Origin: Colletes latitarsis
Lineage: Eukaryota > Arthropoda > Insecta > Hymenoptera > Colletidae
NCBI RefSeq assembly: GCF_051014445.1
Contig: NW_027488370.1
Span: 4,836,001 to 4,900,000, forward strand
Reading direction: 5' to 3'
Length of the DNA: 64,000 nucleotides
This document shows positions 25,130 to 38,290 of the stretch, piece by piece. Positions within the stretch are counted from its first letter, which is position 1. Each line of letters begins with the position of its first letter. The notes under the pieces were generated by a model. That model searched no databases. It was not told where the DNA came from and saw only the letters and a program-made list of their open reading frames with translations. The position numbers and the translations under genes were made by a program.

Positions 25130-26690
25130 TTGCAATCATCTGGCTCATACTTTTGCAATTTTCGCGTACTTGTTGGCCATATCTTGGGTTTTCTGTGTTT
25201 TGGATCCCGTCGAAATCTGGTTCCACACCGAAGCAGTCAATCAAACCTGGTAGCGATGAATATTTTGGAGGATAACGCTGGTTATGTTTGGGTTAGTTCT
25301 GGTATTTGCAATCATCTGGCTCGTACTTTCGCATTTTTCGCATACTTGTTGGCAAGATTATGGGTTTTTTTTAGTTTGGAACACGTAGTTATGTGGTACC
25401 ACACTGAAACAGTCAATTAAACCTGGTTCCGATTAATATTTTAGAGGATAACGCCGGTTATGTCTGGGTTAGGTCTGGTATTTGCCCTCATCTGGCTCGA
25501 ACTTTCGCATTTTTCACATACTTGTTGGCCAGATCTTGGCCTTTTTCTGGTTTGGATCACGCAGTAATGCGGTACCACACCGGATCAGTCAAGTAAACCT
25601 GGTTGCGATTAATATTTTAGAGGATAACGCCGGTTATGTCTCGGTTAGGTCTGGGATTTGCCCTCATCTGTCTCATACTTACGCATTTCTCGCATACTTG
25701 TTGGCCAGAGCCTGGGCTTTTTCTGGTTTGGATCACGTAGTAATGTGGTACCACACTGAAACAGTCAATAAAAGCTGGTTCCGATTAGTATTTTAGAGGA
25801 TAACGCTGGTTATGTCTGGGTTAGTTCTGGTATTTGCAATTATCTGGCTCATACTATCGCGTTTTTCGCATACTTCTTGGCCAGATCCAGGGTTTTTTCA
25901 GGTTTGGATCACGTAGTAATATGGTACCACACAGAAACAGTCAATAGAAGCTGGTTCCGAATAGTATTTTAGAGGATGACGCTGGTTATGTCTGGGTTAG
26001 TTCTGGTATTTGCAACCATCTGGCTCATACTTTCGCTATTTCGTATACTTGTTTGCCAGATCCTGGCCTTTTTCCGGTTTGGATCCCGTAGTAATGAAGT
26101 TCCACACCGAAACAGTCAATTAAACCTGGTTGCGATTAATATTTTAGTGGATAACGCCGGTTATATCTCGGGTAGTTCTGGGATTGGCCGTTATCTGGCT
26201 CGTATTTTCGCATTTTTCGCATACTTGTTGGCAAGATCCTGGGCTTTTTTTGATCTGGATCTCGTAGTAATGTGGTACCACACTGAAACAGTCAATTAAA
26301 CCTGGTTGCGATTAATATTTTAGAGGATAACGCCGGTTATGTCTCGGTTAGGTCTGGGATTTGCCATCATCTGGCTCGTACTTTCGCATTTTTCGCATAC
26401 TTGTTGGCCAGATCCTGGCCTTTTTCTGGCTTGGATCCCGTAGTAATGTGGATCCACAACGAAACAGACAATTAAACCTGGTTGCGATTAATATTTTAGA
26501 GGATAACGCCGGTTATGTCTGGGCTAGGTCTGGAATTTGCCCACATCAGGCTCGTACTTTCGCATTTTTCGTATACTTGTTGACCAGATACTGGGCTTTT
26601 TCTGTTTTGGATCACGTAGTAATGTGGTACCACACTGAAACAGTCAATAACAGCTGGTTCCGAATAGTATTTTAGAGGATAACGCAGGTA
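25130..26690. repeat. Segmental copy B of a 20-kb-spaced pair
   Basis: Partner of 5,086-6,650 at a constant offset of 20,044 bp, with the same order of private variants. The neighbourhoods also correspond in general terms: both are followed by the GGGATGAATATTTTAGGGG monomer type, but at different spacing. Confidence 0.8.
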
Positions 26691-29600
26691 ACGTCTGGGT
26701 TAGTTCTGGTATTTGCAATCATCCGCCCCGTACTTTCGCATTTTTCGCATACTTGTTGGCAAGATCCTGGGTTTTTTTTGGTTTGGATCACGTAGTAATG
26801 TGGTACCACACTGAAACGGTTAATTAAACCTGGTTCCGATTAATATTTTAGAGGATAATGCCGGTTATGTCTGGGTTAGGTCTGGTATTTGCCCTCATCT
26901 GGCTCGTACTTTCGCATTTTTCGCATACTTGTTGGCCAAATGCTGGCCTTTTTCTGGTTTGGATCACGTAGTAATGCGGTACCACACTGAAACAGTCAAT
27001 TAAACCTGGTTTCAGTTAGTATTTTAGAGGATAACGCCAGTTATGTCTGGGTTAGGTCTGGTATTTGCCCTCATCTGGCTCGTACTTTCGCATTTTTCGC
27101 AAACTTGTTGACCAGATCCTGGCCTTTTTCTGGATTGGATCACGTGGTAATGCGGTACCACACCGAAACAGTCAAGTAAACCTGGTTGCGATTAATATTT
27201 AGAGGATAACGCCGGTTATGTCTCGGTTAGGTCTGGGATTTGCCCTCATCTGTCTCATACTTACGCATTTCTCGCATACTTGTTGGCCAGAGCCTGGGCT
27301 TTTTCTGGTTTGGATCACGTAGTAATGTGGTACCACACTGAAACAGTCAATAAAAGCTGGTTCCGATTAGTATTTTAGAGGATAACGCTGGTTATGTCTG
27401 GGTTAGTTCTGGTATTTGCAATTATCTGGCTCATACTATCGCGTTCTTCGCGTGCTTCTTGGCCAGATCCAGGGTTTTTTCAGGTTTGGATCCCGTAGTA
27501 ATGTGGTTCCACACCGAAACAGTCAATTAAACCTGGTTGGGATGAATATTGTAGGGGATAACGCCGGTTATGTCTGGGTTAGGTCTGGTATTTGCCCTCA
27601 TGTGGCTCGTATTTTCGCATTTTTCGCATACTTGTTGGCCAGATCCTGGCCTTTTTCTGGTTTGGATCACGTTGTAATGTGGTACCACTCTGAAACGGTG
27701 AATAAGAGCTGGTGGCGATTAATATTTTAGAGGATAACGCTGGTTATGTTTGGGTTAGTTCTGGTATTTGCAATCATCTGGCTCGAACTTTCGCATTTTT
27801 CGCATACTTGTTGGCAAGATTATGGGCTTTTTTCAGTTTGGATCTCGTCGTAATGTGGTACCACACTGAAACAGTCAATTAAACCTGGTTCCGATTAATA
27901 TTTTAGAGGGGAACACCGGTTATGTCTGGGTTAGGTCTGGTATTTGCCCTCATCTGGCTCGAACTTTCGCATTTTTCACATACTTGTTGGCCAGATCCTG
28001 GCCTTTTTCTGGTTTGGATCACGTAGTAATGCGGTACCACACCGAAACAGTCAATTAAACCTGGTAGCGATTAATATTTTAGAGGATAACGCCGGTTATG
28101 TCTCGGTTACGTCTGGGATTTGCCCTCATCTGGCTCGTACATTCGCATTTTTCGCATACTTGTTGGCCAGATCCTGGCCTTTTTCTGGTTTGGATCACGT
28201 AGTAATGCGGTACCACACCGGAACAGTCAAGTAAACCTGGTTGCGATTAATATTTTAGAGGATAACGCCGGTTATGTCTGGGCTAGGTCTGGAATTTGCC
28301 CACATCTGGCTCGTACTTTCGCATTTTTCGCATACTTGTTGGCCAGATACTGGGCTTTTTCTGTTTTGGATCACGTAGTAATGTGGTACCACACTGAAAC
28401 AGTCAATAAAAGCTGGTTCCGAATAGTATTTTAGAGGATAACGCAGGTAACGTCTGGGTTAGTTCTGGTATTTGCAATCATCAGCCTCGTACTTTCGCAT
28501 TTTTCGCATACTTGTTGGCAAGATCCTGGGTTTTTTTTGGTTTGGATCACGTAGTAATGTAGTACAACACTGAAACGGTCAATTAAACCTGGTTCCGATT
28601 AATATTTTAGAGGATAATGCCGGTTATGTCTGGGTTAGGTCTGGTATTTGCCCTCATCTGGCTCGTACTTTCGCATTTTTCGCATACTTGTTGGCCAAAT
28701 GCTGGCCTTTTTCTGGTTTGGATCACGTAGTAATGCGGTACCACACTGAACCAGTCAATTAAACCTTGTTTCAGTTAGTATTTTAGAGGATAACGCCGGT
28801 TATGTCTGGGTTAGGTCTGGTATTTGCCCTCATCTGGCTCGTTCTTTCGCATTTTTCGCAAACTTGTTGGCCAGATCCTGGCATTTTTCTGGATTGGATC
28901 ACGTGGTAATGCGGTACCACACCGAAACAGTCAAGTAAACCTGGTTGCGATTAATATTTAGAGGATAACGCCGGTTATGTCTCGGTTAGGTCTGGGATTT
29001 GCCCTCATCTGGCTCGTACATTCGCATTTTTCGCCTGCTTGTTGGCAAGATCCTGGGCTTTCTCTGGTTGGGATCACGTAGTAATGCGGTACCACACCGA
29101 AGCAGTCAATTAAACCTGGTTGCAATTATTATTTTAGAGGATAACGCTGGTTATGTCTGGGTTAGTTCTGTTATTTGCAATTATCTGGCTCGTACTTTCG
29201 CATTTTTCGCATACTTGTTGGGAAGATCCTGGGCTTTTTTTGGTTTGGATCACGTAGTAATGTGGTACCACACTGAAACAGTCAATAAAAGCAGGTTCCG
29301 AATAGTATTTTAGAGGATAACGCAGGTTACGTCTGGGTTAGTTCTGGTATTTGCAATCATCTGGCTCATACTTTCGCGTTTTTCGCATACTTGTTGACCA
29401 GATCTTTGGTTTTTTCTGGTTTGGATCCCGTAGTAATGAAGTTCCACACCGAAACAGTCAATTAAACCTGATTGCGATTATTATTTTAGAGGATAACGCC
29501 GGTTATGTCTCGCGTGGGTCTGGGATTTGCCGTCACCTGGCTCGTATTCGCATTTTTCGCATACATGTTGGCCAGATCCTGGGCTTTTTTTCGTTTGGAT

Positions 29601-32600
29601 CACGTAGTAATGTGGTACCACACTGAAACAGTCAATAAAAGCTGGTTCCAAATAGTATTTTAGAGGATAACGCAGGTTACGTCTGGGTTAGTTTTGGTAT
29701 TTGCCCTCATCTGGCTCGTACTTTCGCAACTTTGGCATACTTGTTGGCCAGATACTGGCCTTTTGCTGGTTTGGATCACGTAGTAATGCGGTACCACACT
29801 GAAACAGTCAATTAAACCTGGTTTCAGTTAGTATTTTATAGGACAACGCCGGTTATGTCTGGGTTAGGTCTGGTATTTGCCCTCATCTGGCTCGTACTTT
29901 CGCATTTTTCGCAAACTTGTTGGCCAGATCCTGGACTTTTTCTGGATTGGATCACGTGGTAATGCGGTACCACACCGAAACAGTCAAGTAAACCTGGTTG
30001 CGATTAATATTTAGAGGATAACGCCGGTTATGTCTCGGTTAGGTCTGGGATTTGCCCTCATCTGGCTCATACTTTCGCATTTCTCGCATACTTGTTGGCC
30101 AGATCCTGGGCTTTTTCTGGTTTGGATCACGTAGTAATGTGGTACCACACTGAAACAGTCAATAAAAGCTGGTTCCGATTAGTACTTTAGAGGATAACGC
30201 TGGTTATGTCTGGGTTAGTTCTGGTATTTGCAGTTATCTGGCTCATACTATCGCGTTTTTCGCATACTTCTTGGCCAGATCCAGGGTTTTTTCAGGTTTG
30301 GATCCCGTAGTAATGTGGTGCCACACCGAAACAGTCAATTAAACCTGGTTGGGATGAATATTTTAGGGGATAACGCCGGTTATGTGTGGGTTAGGTCTGG
30401 TATTTGCCCTCATCTGGCTCGTATTTTCGCATTTTTCGCATACTTGTTGGCCAGATCCTGGCCTTTTTCTGGTTTGGATCCCGTAGTAATGTGGATCCAC
30501 AACGAAACAGACAATTAAACCTGGTTGCGATTAATATTTTAGAGGATAATGCCGGTTATGTCTGGGCTAGGTCTGGAATTTGCCCACATCTGGCTCGTAC
30601 TTTCGCATTTTTCGCATACTTGTTGGCCAAATGCTGGCCTTTTTCTGGTTTGGATCACGTAGTAATGCGGTACCACACTGAAACAGTCAATTAAACCTGG
30701 TTTCAGTTAGTATTTTAGAGGATAACGCCAGTTATGTCTGGGTTAGGTCTGGTATTTGCCCTCATCTGGCTCGTACTTTCGCATTTTTCGCATACTTGTT
30801 GGCCAGATACTGAGCTTTTTCTGTTTTGGATCACGTAGTAATGTGGTACCACACTGAAACAGTCAATAAAAGCTGGTTCCGAATAGTATTTTAGAGGATA
30901 ACGCAGGTAACGTCTGGGTTAGTTCTGGTATTTGCAATCATCTGCCTCGTACTTTCGCATTTTTCGCATACTTGTTGGCAAGATCCTGGGTTTTTTTTGG
31001 TTTGGATCACGTAGTAATGTGGTACCACACTGAAACGGTCAATTAAACCTGGTTCCGATTAATATTTTAGAGGATAATGCCGGTTATGTCTGGGTTAGGT
31101 CTGGTATTTGCCCTCATCTGGCTCGTACTTTCGCATTTTTCGCATACTTGTTGGCCAAATGCTGGCCTTTTTCTGGTTCGGATCACGTAGTAATGCGGTA
31201 CCATACTGAAACAGTCAATTAAACCTGGTTTCAGTTAGTATTTTAGAGGATAACGCCAGTTATGTCTCGGTTAGGTCTGGGATTTGCCCCCATCTGTCTC
31301 ATACTTTCGCATTTCTCGCATACTTGTTGGCCAGATCCTGGCCTTTTTCTGGTTTGGATCACGTTGTAATGTGGTACCACTCTGAAACGGTGAATAAGAG
31401 CTGGTGGCGATTAATATTTTAGAGGATAACGCTGGTTATGTCTGGGTTAGTTCTGGTATTTGCAATTATGTGGCTCGTACTTTCGCATTTTTCGCAAACT
31501 TGTTGGCCAGATCCTGGCCTTTTTCTGGCTTGGACCACGTAGTAATGAGGTACCACACTGAGACAGTCAATTAAACCTGGTTCCGATTAATATTTTAGAG
31601 GAAAACGCCGGTTATGTCTGGGATAGGTCTGGGATTTGCCCTCATCTGGCTCGTACTTTCGTATTTTTCGCATACTTGTTGGCCAGAACCTGGCCTTTTT
31701 CTGGATTGGATCACGTGGTAATGCGGTACCACACCGAAACAGTCAAGTAAACCTGGTTCCGAATAGTATTTTAGAGGATAACGCAGGTAACGTCTGGGTT
31801 AGTTCTGGTATTTGCAATCATCTGGCTCATACTTTCGCGTTTTTCGCATACTTGTTGGCCAGATCCTGGGCTTTTTCTGGTTTGGATCACGTAGTAATGT
31901 GGTACCACACTGAAACAGTCAATAAAAGCTGGTTCCGATTAGTATTTTAGAGGATAACGCTGGTTATGTCTGGGTTAGTTCTCGTATTTGCAATTATCTG
32001 GCTCATACTATCGCGTTTTTCGCATACTTCTTGGCCAGATCCAGGGTTTTTTCAGGTTTGGATCCCGTAGTAATGTGGTTCCACACCGAAACAGTCAATT
32101 AAACCTGGTTGGGATGAATATTTTAGGGGATAACGCCGGTTATGTCTGGGTTAGGTCTGGTATTTGCCCTCATCTAGCTCGTTCTTTCGCATTTTTCGCA
32201 AACTTGTTGGCCAGATCCTGGCCTTTTTCTGGTTTGGATCACGTAGTAATGCGGTACCACACCGAAACAGTCAATTAAACCGGCTAGCGATTAATATTTT
32301 AGAGGATAACGCCGGGTATGTCTCCGTTAGGTCTGGGATTTGCCCTCATCTGGCTCGTACTTTCCCATTTTTCGCATACTTGTTGGCCAGATCCTGGCCT
32401 TTTTCTGGTTTGGACCACGTAGTAATGCGGTACCACACGGAAACAGTCAATTAAACCTGGTTGCGATGAATATTATGGAGGATAACGCTGGTCATGTCTC
32501 GGTTAGGTCTGGGATTTGCCCTCATCTGGCTCGTACTTTCGCATTTCTCGCATACTTGTAGGCCAGATCCTAGGCTTTTTCTGGTTTGGATCACGTAGTA

Positions 32601-32690
32601 ATATGGTACCACACAGAAACAGTCAATAGAATCTGGTTCCGGTTAATATTTTAGAGGATAACGCCGGTTATGTCTCGGTTAGGTCAGGGA

Positions 32691-33560
32691 TTTGCCCTCA
32701 TCTGTCTCGTGCTTTCGTAACTTTCGCGTACTGGTTGGCCAGATCTTGGGTTTTTTGTGGTTTGGATCCCGTCGTAATGTTGTTCCACACCGATGCAGTC
32801 AATTAAACCTGGTTGCAATGAATATTTTGGAGGATAACGCTGGTTACATTTGGGTTAGTTCTGGTATTTGCAATCATCTGGCTCGTACTTTCGCATTTTT
32901 CGCATACTTGTTGGCAAGATCCTGACCTTTTTCTGGTTTGGATCACGTAGTAATGCGGTACCACACTGAAACAGTCAATTAAACCTGGTTCCGATTAATA
33001 TTTTAGAGGATAACGCCGGTTATGTCTGGGTTAGGTCTGGGATTTGCCGTCATCTTGCTCGTGCTTTCGTATTTCTCGCATACTTGTTGGCCAGATCCTG
33101 GGTTTTTTGTGGTTTGGATCCCGTCGTAATGTCGTTCCACACCGAAGCAGTCAATTAAACCTGGTTGCGATGAATATTTTGGAGGATAACGCTGGTTATG
33201 TTTTGGTTAGTTCTGGTATTTGCAATCATCTGGCTCGTACTTTCGCATTTTTCGCATACTTGTTGGCAAGATCCTGACCTTTTTCTGGTTTGGATCACGT
33301 AGTAATGCGGTACCACACTGAAACAGTCAATTAAACCTGGTTCCGATTAATATTTTAGAGGATAACGCCGGTTATGTCTGGGTTAGGTCTGGGATTTGCC
33401 GTCATCTTGCTCGTGCTTTCGTATTTCTCGCATACTTGTTGGCCAGATCCTGGGTTTTTTGTGGTTTGGATCCCGTCGTAATGTCGTTCCACACCGAAGC
33501 AGTCAATTAAACCTGGTTGCGATGAATATTTTGGAGGATAACGCTGGTTATGTTTTGGTT
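32691..33560. repeat. 352-bp dimer tandem repeat
   Basis: A two-monomer unit is repeated: 33,044-33,277 matches 33,396-33,629 almost exactly at an offset of 352 bp, and a more diverged copy starts at 32,692. Markers are CATCTTGCTCGTGCTTTCGT followed by GTTATGTTTTGGTTAG. The second copy runs directly into the 1,407-bp duplication. Confidence 0.85.
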
Positions 33561-36156
33561 AGTTCTGGTATTTGCAATCATCTGGCTCGTAGCTTCGCAT
33601 TTTTCGCTTACTTGTTGGCAAGATCCTGGGCTTTTTTTGGTTTGGATCACGTAGTAATGTGGTACCACACTGAAACAGTCAAGAAAAGCTGGTTCCGAAT
33701 AGTATTTTAGAGGATAGCGCAGGTTACGTCTGGGTTAGTTCTGGTATTTGCAATCATCTGGCTCATACTTTCACGTTTTTCGCATACTTGTTGGCCAGAT
33801 TTTGGGTTTTTTCTGGTTTGGATCCCGTAGAAATGAAGTTCCACACCGAAACAGTCAATTAAACCTTGTTGCGATTAATATTTTAGAGGATAACGCCGGT
33901 TATGTCTCGCGTGGGTCTGGGATTTGCCGTCACCTGGCTCGTATTCGCATTTTTCGCATACATGTTGGCCAGATCCTGGGCTTTTTTTGGATTGGATCAC
34001 GTAGTAATGTAGTACCACACTGAAACAGTCAATAAAAGCTGGTTCCGAATAGTATTTTAGAGGATAACGCAGGTTACGTCTGGGTTAGTTCTGGTATTTG
34101 CAATCATCTGGCTCATACTTACGCCTTTTTCTCACACTTGTTGGCCAGACCCTGGCCTTTTTCTGGCTTGGACCACGTAGTAATGTGGTACCACACTGAA
34201 ACAGTCAATTAAACCTGGTGGCGATTAATATTTTAGAGGATAACGCCGGTTATGTCTGGGTTATGTCTGGAATTTGCCCTCATCTGGCTCGTACTTTCGC
34301 ATTTTTCACATACTTGTTGGCCAGATCCTGGCCTTTTCCTGGTATAGATCAGGTAGTAATGCGGTACCACACCGAAGCAGGCAATTAATCCTGGTTGCGA
34401 TTAATATTTTAGAGGATAACGCCGGTTATGTCTCGGTTAGGTCTGGGATTTGCCCTCATCTGTCTCGTACTTTCGCATTTTTCGCATACTTGTTGGCCAG
34501 ATCCTGGCATTTTTCTGGCTTGGACCACGTAGTAATTTGGTACCACACTCAAACAGTCAATTAAACCTGGTTGCGATTAATATTTTAGAGGATAACGCTG
34601 GTAATGTCTGGGTTAGTTCTGGTATTTGCAATCATCTGCCACGTACTTTCGCATTTTTCGCATACTTGTTGGCCAGATCCTGGCCTTTTTCAGGCTTGGA
34701 CCACGTATTAATGAAGTACCACACTCAAAACAGTCAATTAAACCTGGTTGCGATTAATATTTTAGAGGATAACGCCGGTTATGTCTCGATTAGGTCTGGG
34801 ATTTGCCCTCATCTTGCTCGTGCTTTCGTTTTTTTCGCATACTTCTTGGCCAGATCTTGGGTTTCTTGTGGTTTGGATCCCGTCGTAATGTGGTTCCACA
34901 CCGAAGCAGTCAATTAAACCTGGTTGCGATGAATATTTTGGAGGATAACGCTGGTTATGTTTTGGTTAGTTCTGGTATTTGCAATCATCTGGCTCGTAGC
35001 TTCGCATTTTTCGCTTACTTGTTGGCAAGATCCTGGGCTTTTTTTGGTTTGGATCACGTAGTAATGTGGTACCACACTGAAACAGTCAAGAAAAGCTGGT
35101 TCCGAATAGTATTTTAGAGGATAGCGCAGGTTACGTCTGGGTTAGTTCTGGTATTTGCAATCATCTGGCTCATACTTTCACGTTTTTCGCATACTTGTTG
35201 GCCAGATTTTGGGTTTTTTCTGGTTTGGATCCCGTAGAAATGAAGTTCCACACCGAAACAGTCAATTAAACCTTGTTGCGATTAATATTTTAGAGGATAA
35301 CGCCGGTTATGTCTCGCGTGGGTCTGGGATTTGCCGTCACCTGGCTCGTATTCGCATTTTTCGCATACATGTTGGCCCGATCCTGGGCTTTTTTTGGTTT
35401 GGATCACGTAGTAATGTAGTACCACACTGAAACAGTCAATAAAAGCTGGTTCCGAATAGTATTTTAGAGGATAACGCAGGTTACGTCTGGGTTAGTTCTG
35501 GTATTTGCAATCATCTGGCTCATACTTACGCCTTTTTCTCACACTTGTTGGCCAGACCCTGGCCTTTTTCTGGCTTGGACCACGTAGTAATGTGGTACCA
35601 CACTGAAACAGTCAATTAAACCTGGTGGCGATTAATATTTTAGAGGATAACGCCGGTTATGTCTGGGTTATGTCTGGAATTTGCCCTCATCTGGCTCGTA
35701 CTTTCGCATTTTTCACATACTTGTTGGCCAGATCCTGGCCTTTTCCTGGTATAGATCAGGTAGTAATGCGGTACCACACCGAAGCAGTCAATTAATCCTG
35801 GTTGCGATTAATATTTTAGAGGATAACGCCGGTTATGTCTCGGTTAGGTCTGGGATTTGCCCTCATCTGTCTCGTACTTTCGCATTTTTCGCATACTTGT
35901 TGGCCAGATCCTGGCATTTTTCTGGCTTGGACCACGTAGTAATTTGGTACCACACTCAAACAGTCAATTAAACCTGGTTGCGATTAATATTTTAGAGGAT
36001 AACGCTGGTAATGTCTGGGTTAGTTCTGGTATTTGCAATCATCTGCCACGTACTTTCGCATTTTTCGCATACTTGTTGGCCAGATCCTGGCCTTTTTCAG
36101 GCTTGGACCACGTATTAATGAAGTACCACACTCAAAACAGTCAATTAAACCTGGTT
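33490..36156. repeat. 1,407-bp (8-monomer) tandem duplication, 1.9 copies
   Basis: From about 33,490 to 34,749 the sequence is repeated at an offset of 1,407 bp, up to about 36,156. Only a handful of differences were seen, such as GAAGCAGGCAATTAATCC against GAAGCAGTCAATTAATCC, and GCCAGATCC against GCCCGATCC at 35,376. Both copies share private variants GCTCGTAGCTTCGC, CTCACACTTGTTGG, TGGTATAGATCAGG and the one-base insertion CTCAAAACAGTC. The near identity marks it as one of the most recent large events in the window. Confidence 0.9.
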
Positions 36157-36170
36157 CAGATTAATATTTT

Positions 36171-38290
36171 AGAGGATAACGCTGGTTATGTCTGGGTTAG
36201 TTGTGGTATTTGCAATCATCTGGCTCATACATTCGCAATTTTCGCGTACTTGTTGGCCAGATCTTGGGTTTTTTGTCGTTTGGAACCCGTCGTAATGTGG
36301 TTCCACACCGAAGCAGTCAATTAAACCTGGTTGCGGTGAATATTTTGGAGGATAACGTTGGTTATGTTTGGGTCAGATCTGGTATTTGCAATCATCTGGC
36401 TCGTACTTTCGAATTTTTCGCATACTTGTTGGCCGATCCCGGCCTTTTTCTGGTTTGGATCACGTAGTAATGCGGTACCACACCGAAATTGTCAACTACA
36501 CCTGGTTGCGATTAATATTTCAGAGGATAACGCCGGTTATGTCTCGGTTAGGTCTGGGATTTCCCGTCATCTGGGTCGTACTTTAGCGTTTTTCGCATAG
36601 TTGTTGGCCAGATCCTGGCTTTTTTCTGGGTTGGATCACGTAGTAACGCGCTACCACACCGAAAGTCAATTAAACCCGGTTGCGATTAATATTTTAGAGG
36701 ATAACGCCGGTTATGTCTATGTTAGGTCTGGTATTTGCCCTCATCTGGCTCGTACTTTCGCATTTTTCGCCTACTTGTTCGACAGATCCTGGCCTTTTTC
36801 TGGCTTGCATCACGTAGTAATGCGGTACGACACCTAAACAGTCAATTAAACCAGGTTGCGATTAATATTTTAGAGGATAACGCCGGTTATGTCTCGGTTA
36901 GGTCTGGGATTTGCCCACATCTGTCACGTACTTTCGCATTTCTCGCGTACTTGTTGGTCAGATCCTGGGCTTTTTCTGGTTTGGATCACGTAGTAATATG
37001 GTACCACACAGAAACAGTCCATGAAAGCTGGTTCCGAATAGTATTCTAGAGGATAACGCTGGTTATGTCAGGCTTAGTTCTGGTATTTGCAACAATCTGG
37101 CTCATACATTCGCGATTTCGCATACTTGTTTGCCAGATCCTGGTTTTTTTCTGGTTTGGATCCCGTAGTAATGAGATTCCACACCGAAACAGTCAATTAA
37201 AACTGGTTGCGATTAATATTTTAGAGGATAACGCCGGTTATGTCTCGATTAGGTCTGGGATTTGCCCTCATCTTGCTCGTGCTTTCGTTTTTTTCGCATA
37301 CTTCTTGGCCAGATCTTGGGTTTCTTGTGGTTTGGATCCCGTCGTAATGTGGTTCCACACCGAAGCAGTCAATTAGACCTGGTTACGATGAATATTTTGG
37401 AGGATAACGCTGGTTATGTTTGGGTTAGTTCTGGTATTTGCAATCATCTGGCTCGTACTTTCGCATTTTTCGCATACTTGTTGGCAAGATCCAAGGCTTT
37501 TTTTGGTTTGGATCACGTAGTAATGCGGCTCCACACCGTAACAGTCAATAAAAGCTGGTTCCGATTAGTATTTTAGAGGATAACGCTGGTTATGTCTGGG
37601 TTAGTTCTGGTATTTGCCCTCATCTGGCTCGTACTTTCGCATTTTTCGCATACTTGTTGGCCAGATCCTTGCCTTTTTCTGGCTTGGACCAAGTAGTAAT
37701 GTGGGACCGCACTCAAACGGTCAATTAAACCTGGTTGCGATTAATATTTTAGAGGATAACGCCGGTTATATCTCGGTTAGGTCTGGGATTTGCCCACATC
37801 TGTCACGTACTTTCGCACTTTTCGCATTCTTGTTGGCCAGATCCTGGCCTTTTTCTGGTCTGTATCACGTAGTAATGCGGTACCACACCGAAACAGTCAG
37901 TTAAACCTGGTTGCGGTTAATATTTTAGAGGATAACGCTGGTTATGTCTGGGTTAGTTCTGGTATTTGCAATCATCTGGCTCGGTCATTCGCATTTTTCG
38001 CCTACTTGTTGGCAAGAGCTTGGGCTTTTTCTGGTTTGGATCACGTAGTAATGCGGTACCACACCGTAACAGTCAATTAGACCTGGTTTCGATCAATATT
38101 TTAGAGGATAACGCAAGTTAGGTCTGGGATAGGTCTGGGATTTGCCCTCACCAGGCTCATACTTTCGCGTTTTTCACATACTTGTTGAACAGATCCTGGG
38201 CTTTTTCTGCTTTGGATCACGTAGTAATGTGGTACCACACTGAAACAGTCAATAAAAGCTGGTTGCGATTAATATTTTAGAGGATAACGC
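36171..38290. repeat. Heterogeneous monomers
   Basis: Ordinary satellite monomers with more individual substitutions than in neighbouring blocks. Examples are GTTGGCCGATCCCGGCC at 36,431, CGCTACCACACCGAAAGTC (a deletion in the AAACAG block) at 36,650, and AGTCCATGAAAGC at 37,016. One monomer at about 37,246-37,375 repeats the type at 34,787-34,916. No clear tandem higher-order unit was found. Confidence 0.65.

Larger units (their letters stand above)
20961..32690. repeat. Mixed higher-order region related to 4-14 kb
   Basis: This stretch repeats the monomer types of the 4-14 kb region in new arrangements. Examples are the monomer pair at 22,668, which recurs at 23,899 (offset 1,231) and 28,999 (offset 5,100 from the second), and the CCAGGGTTTTTTCAGG monomer at 24,780, 25,835, 30,230 and 31,990. 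The GGATCACGTGG subtype is common here up to about 31,710. Nothing other than satellite is present. Confidence 0.75.
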
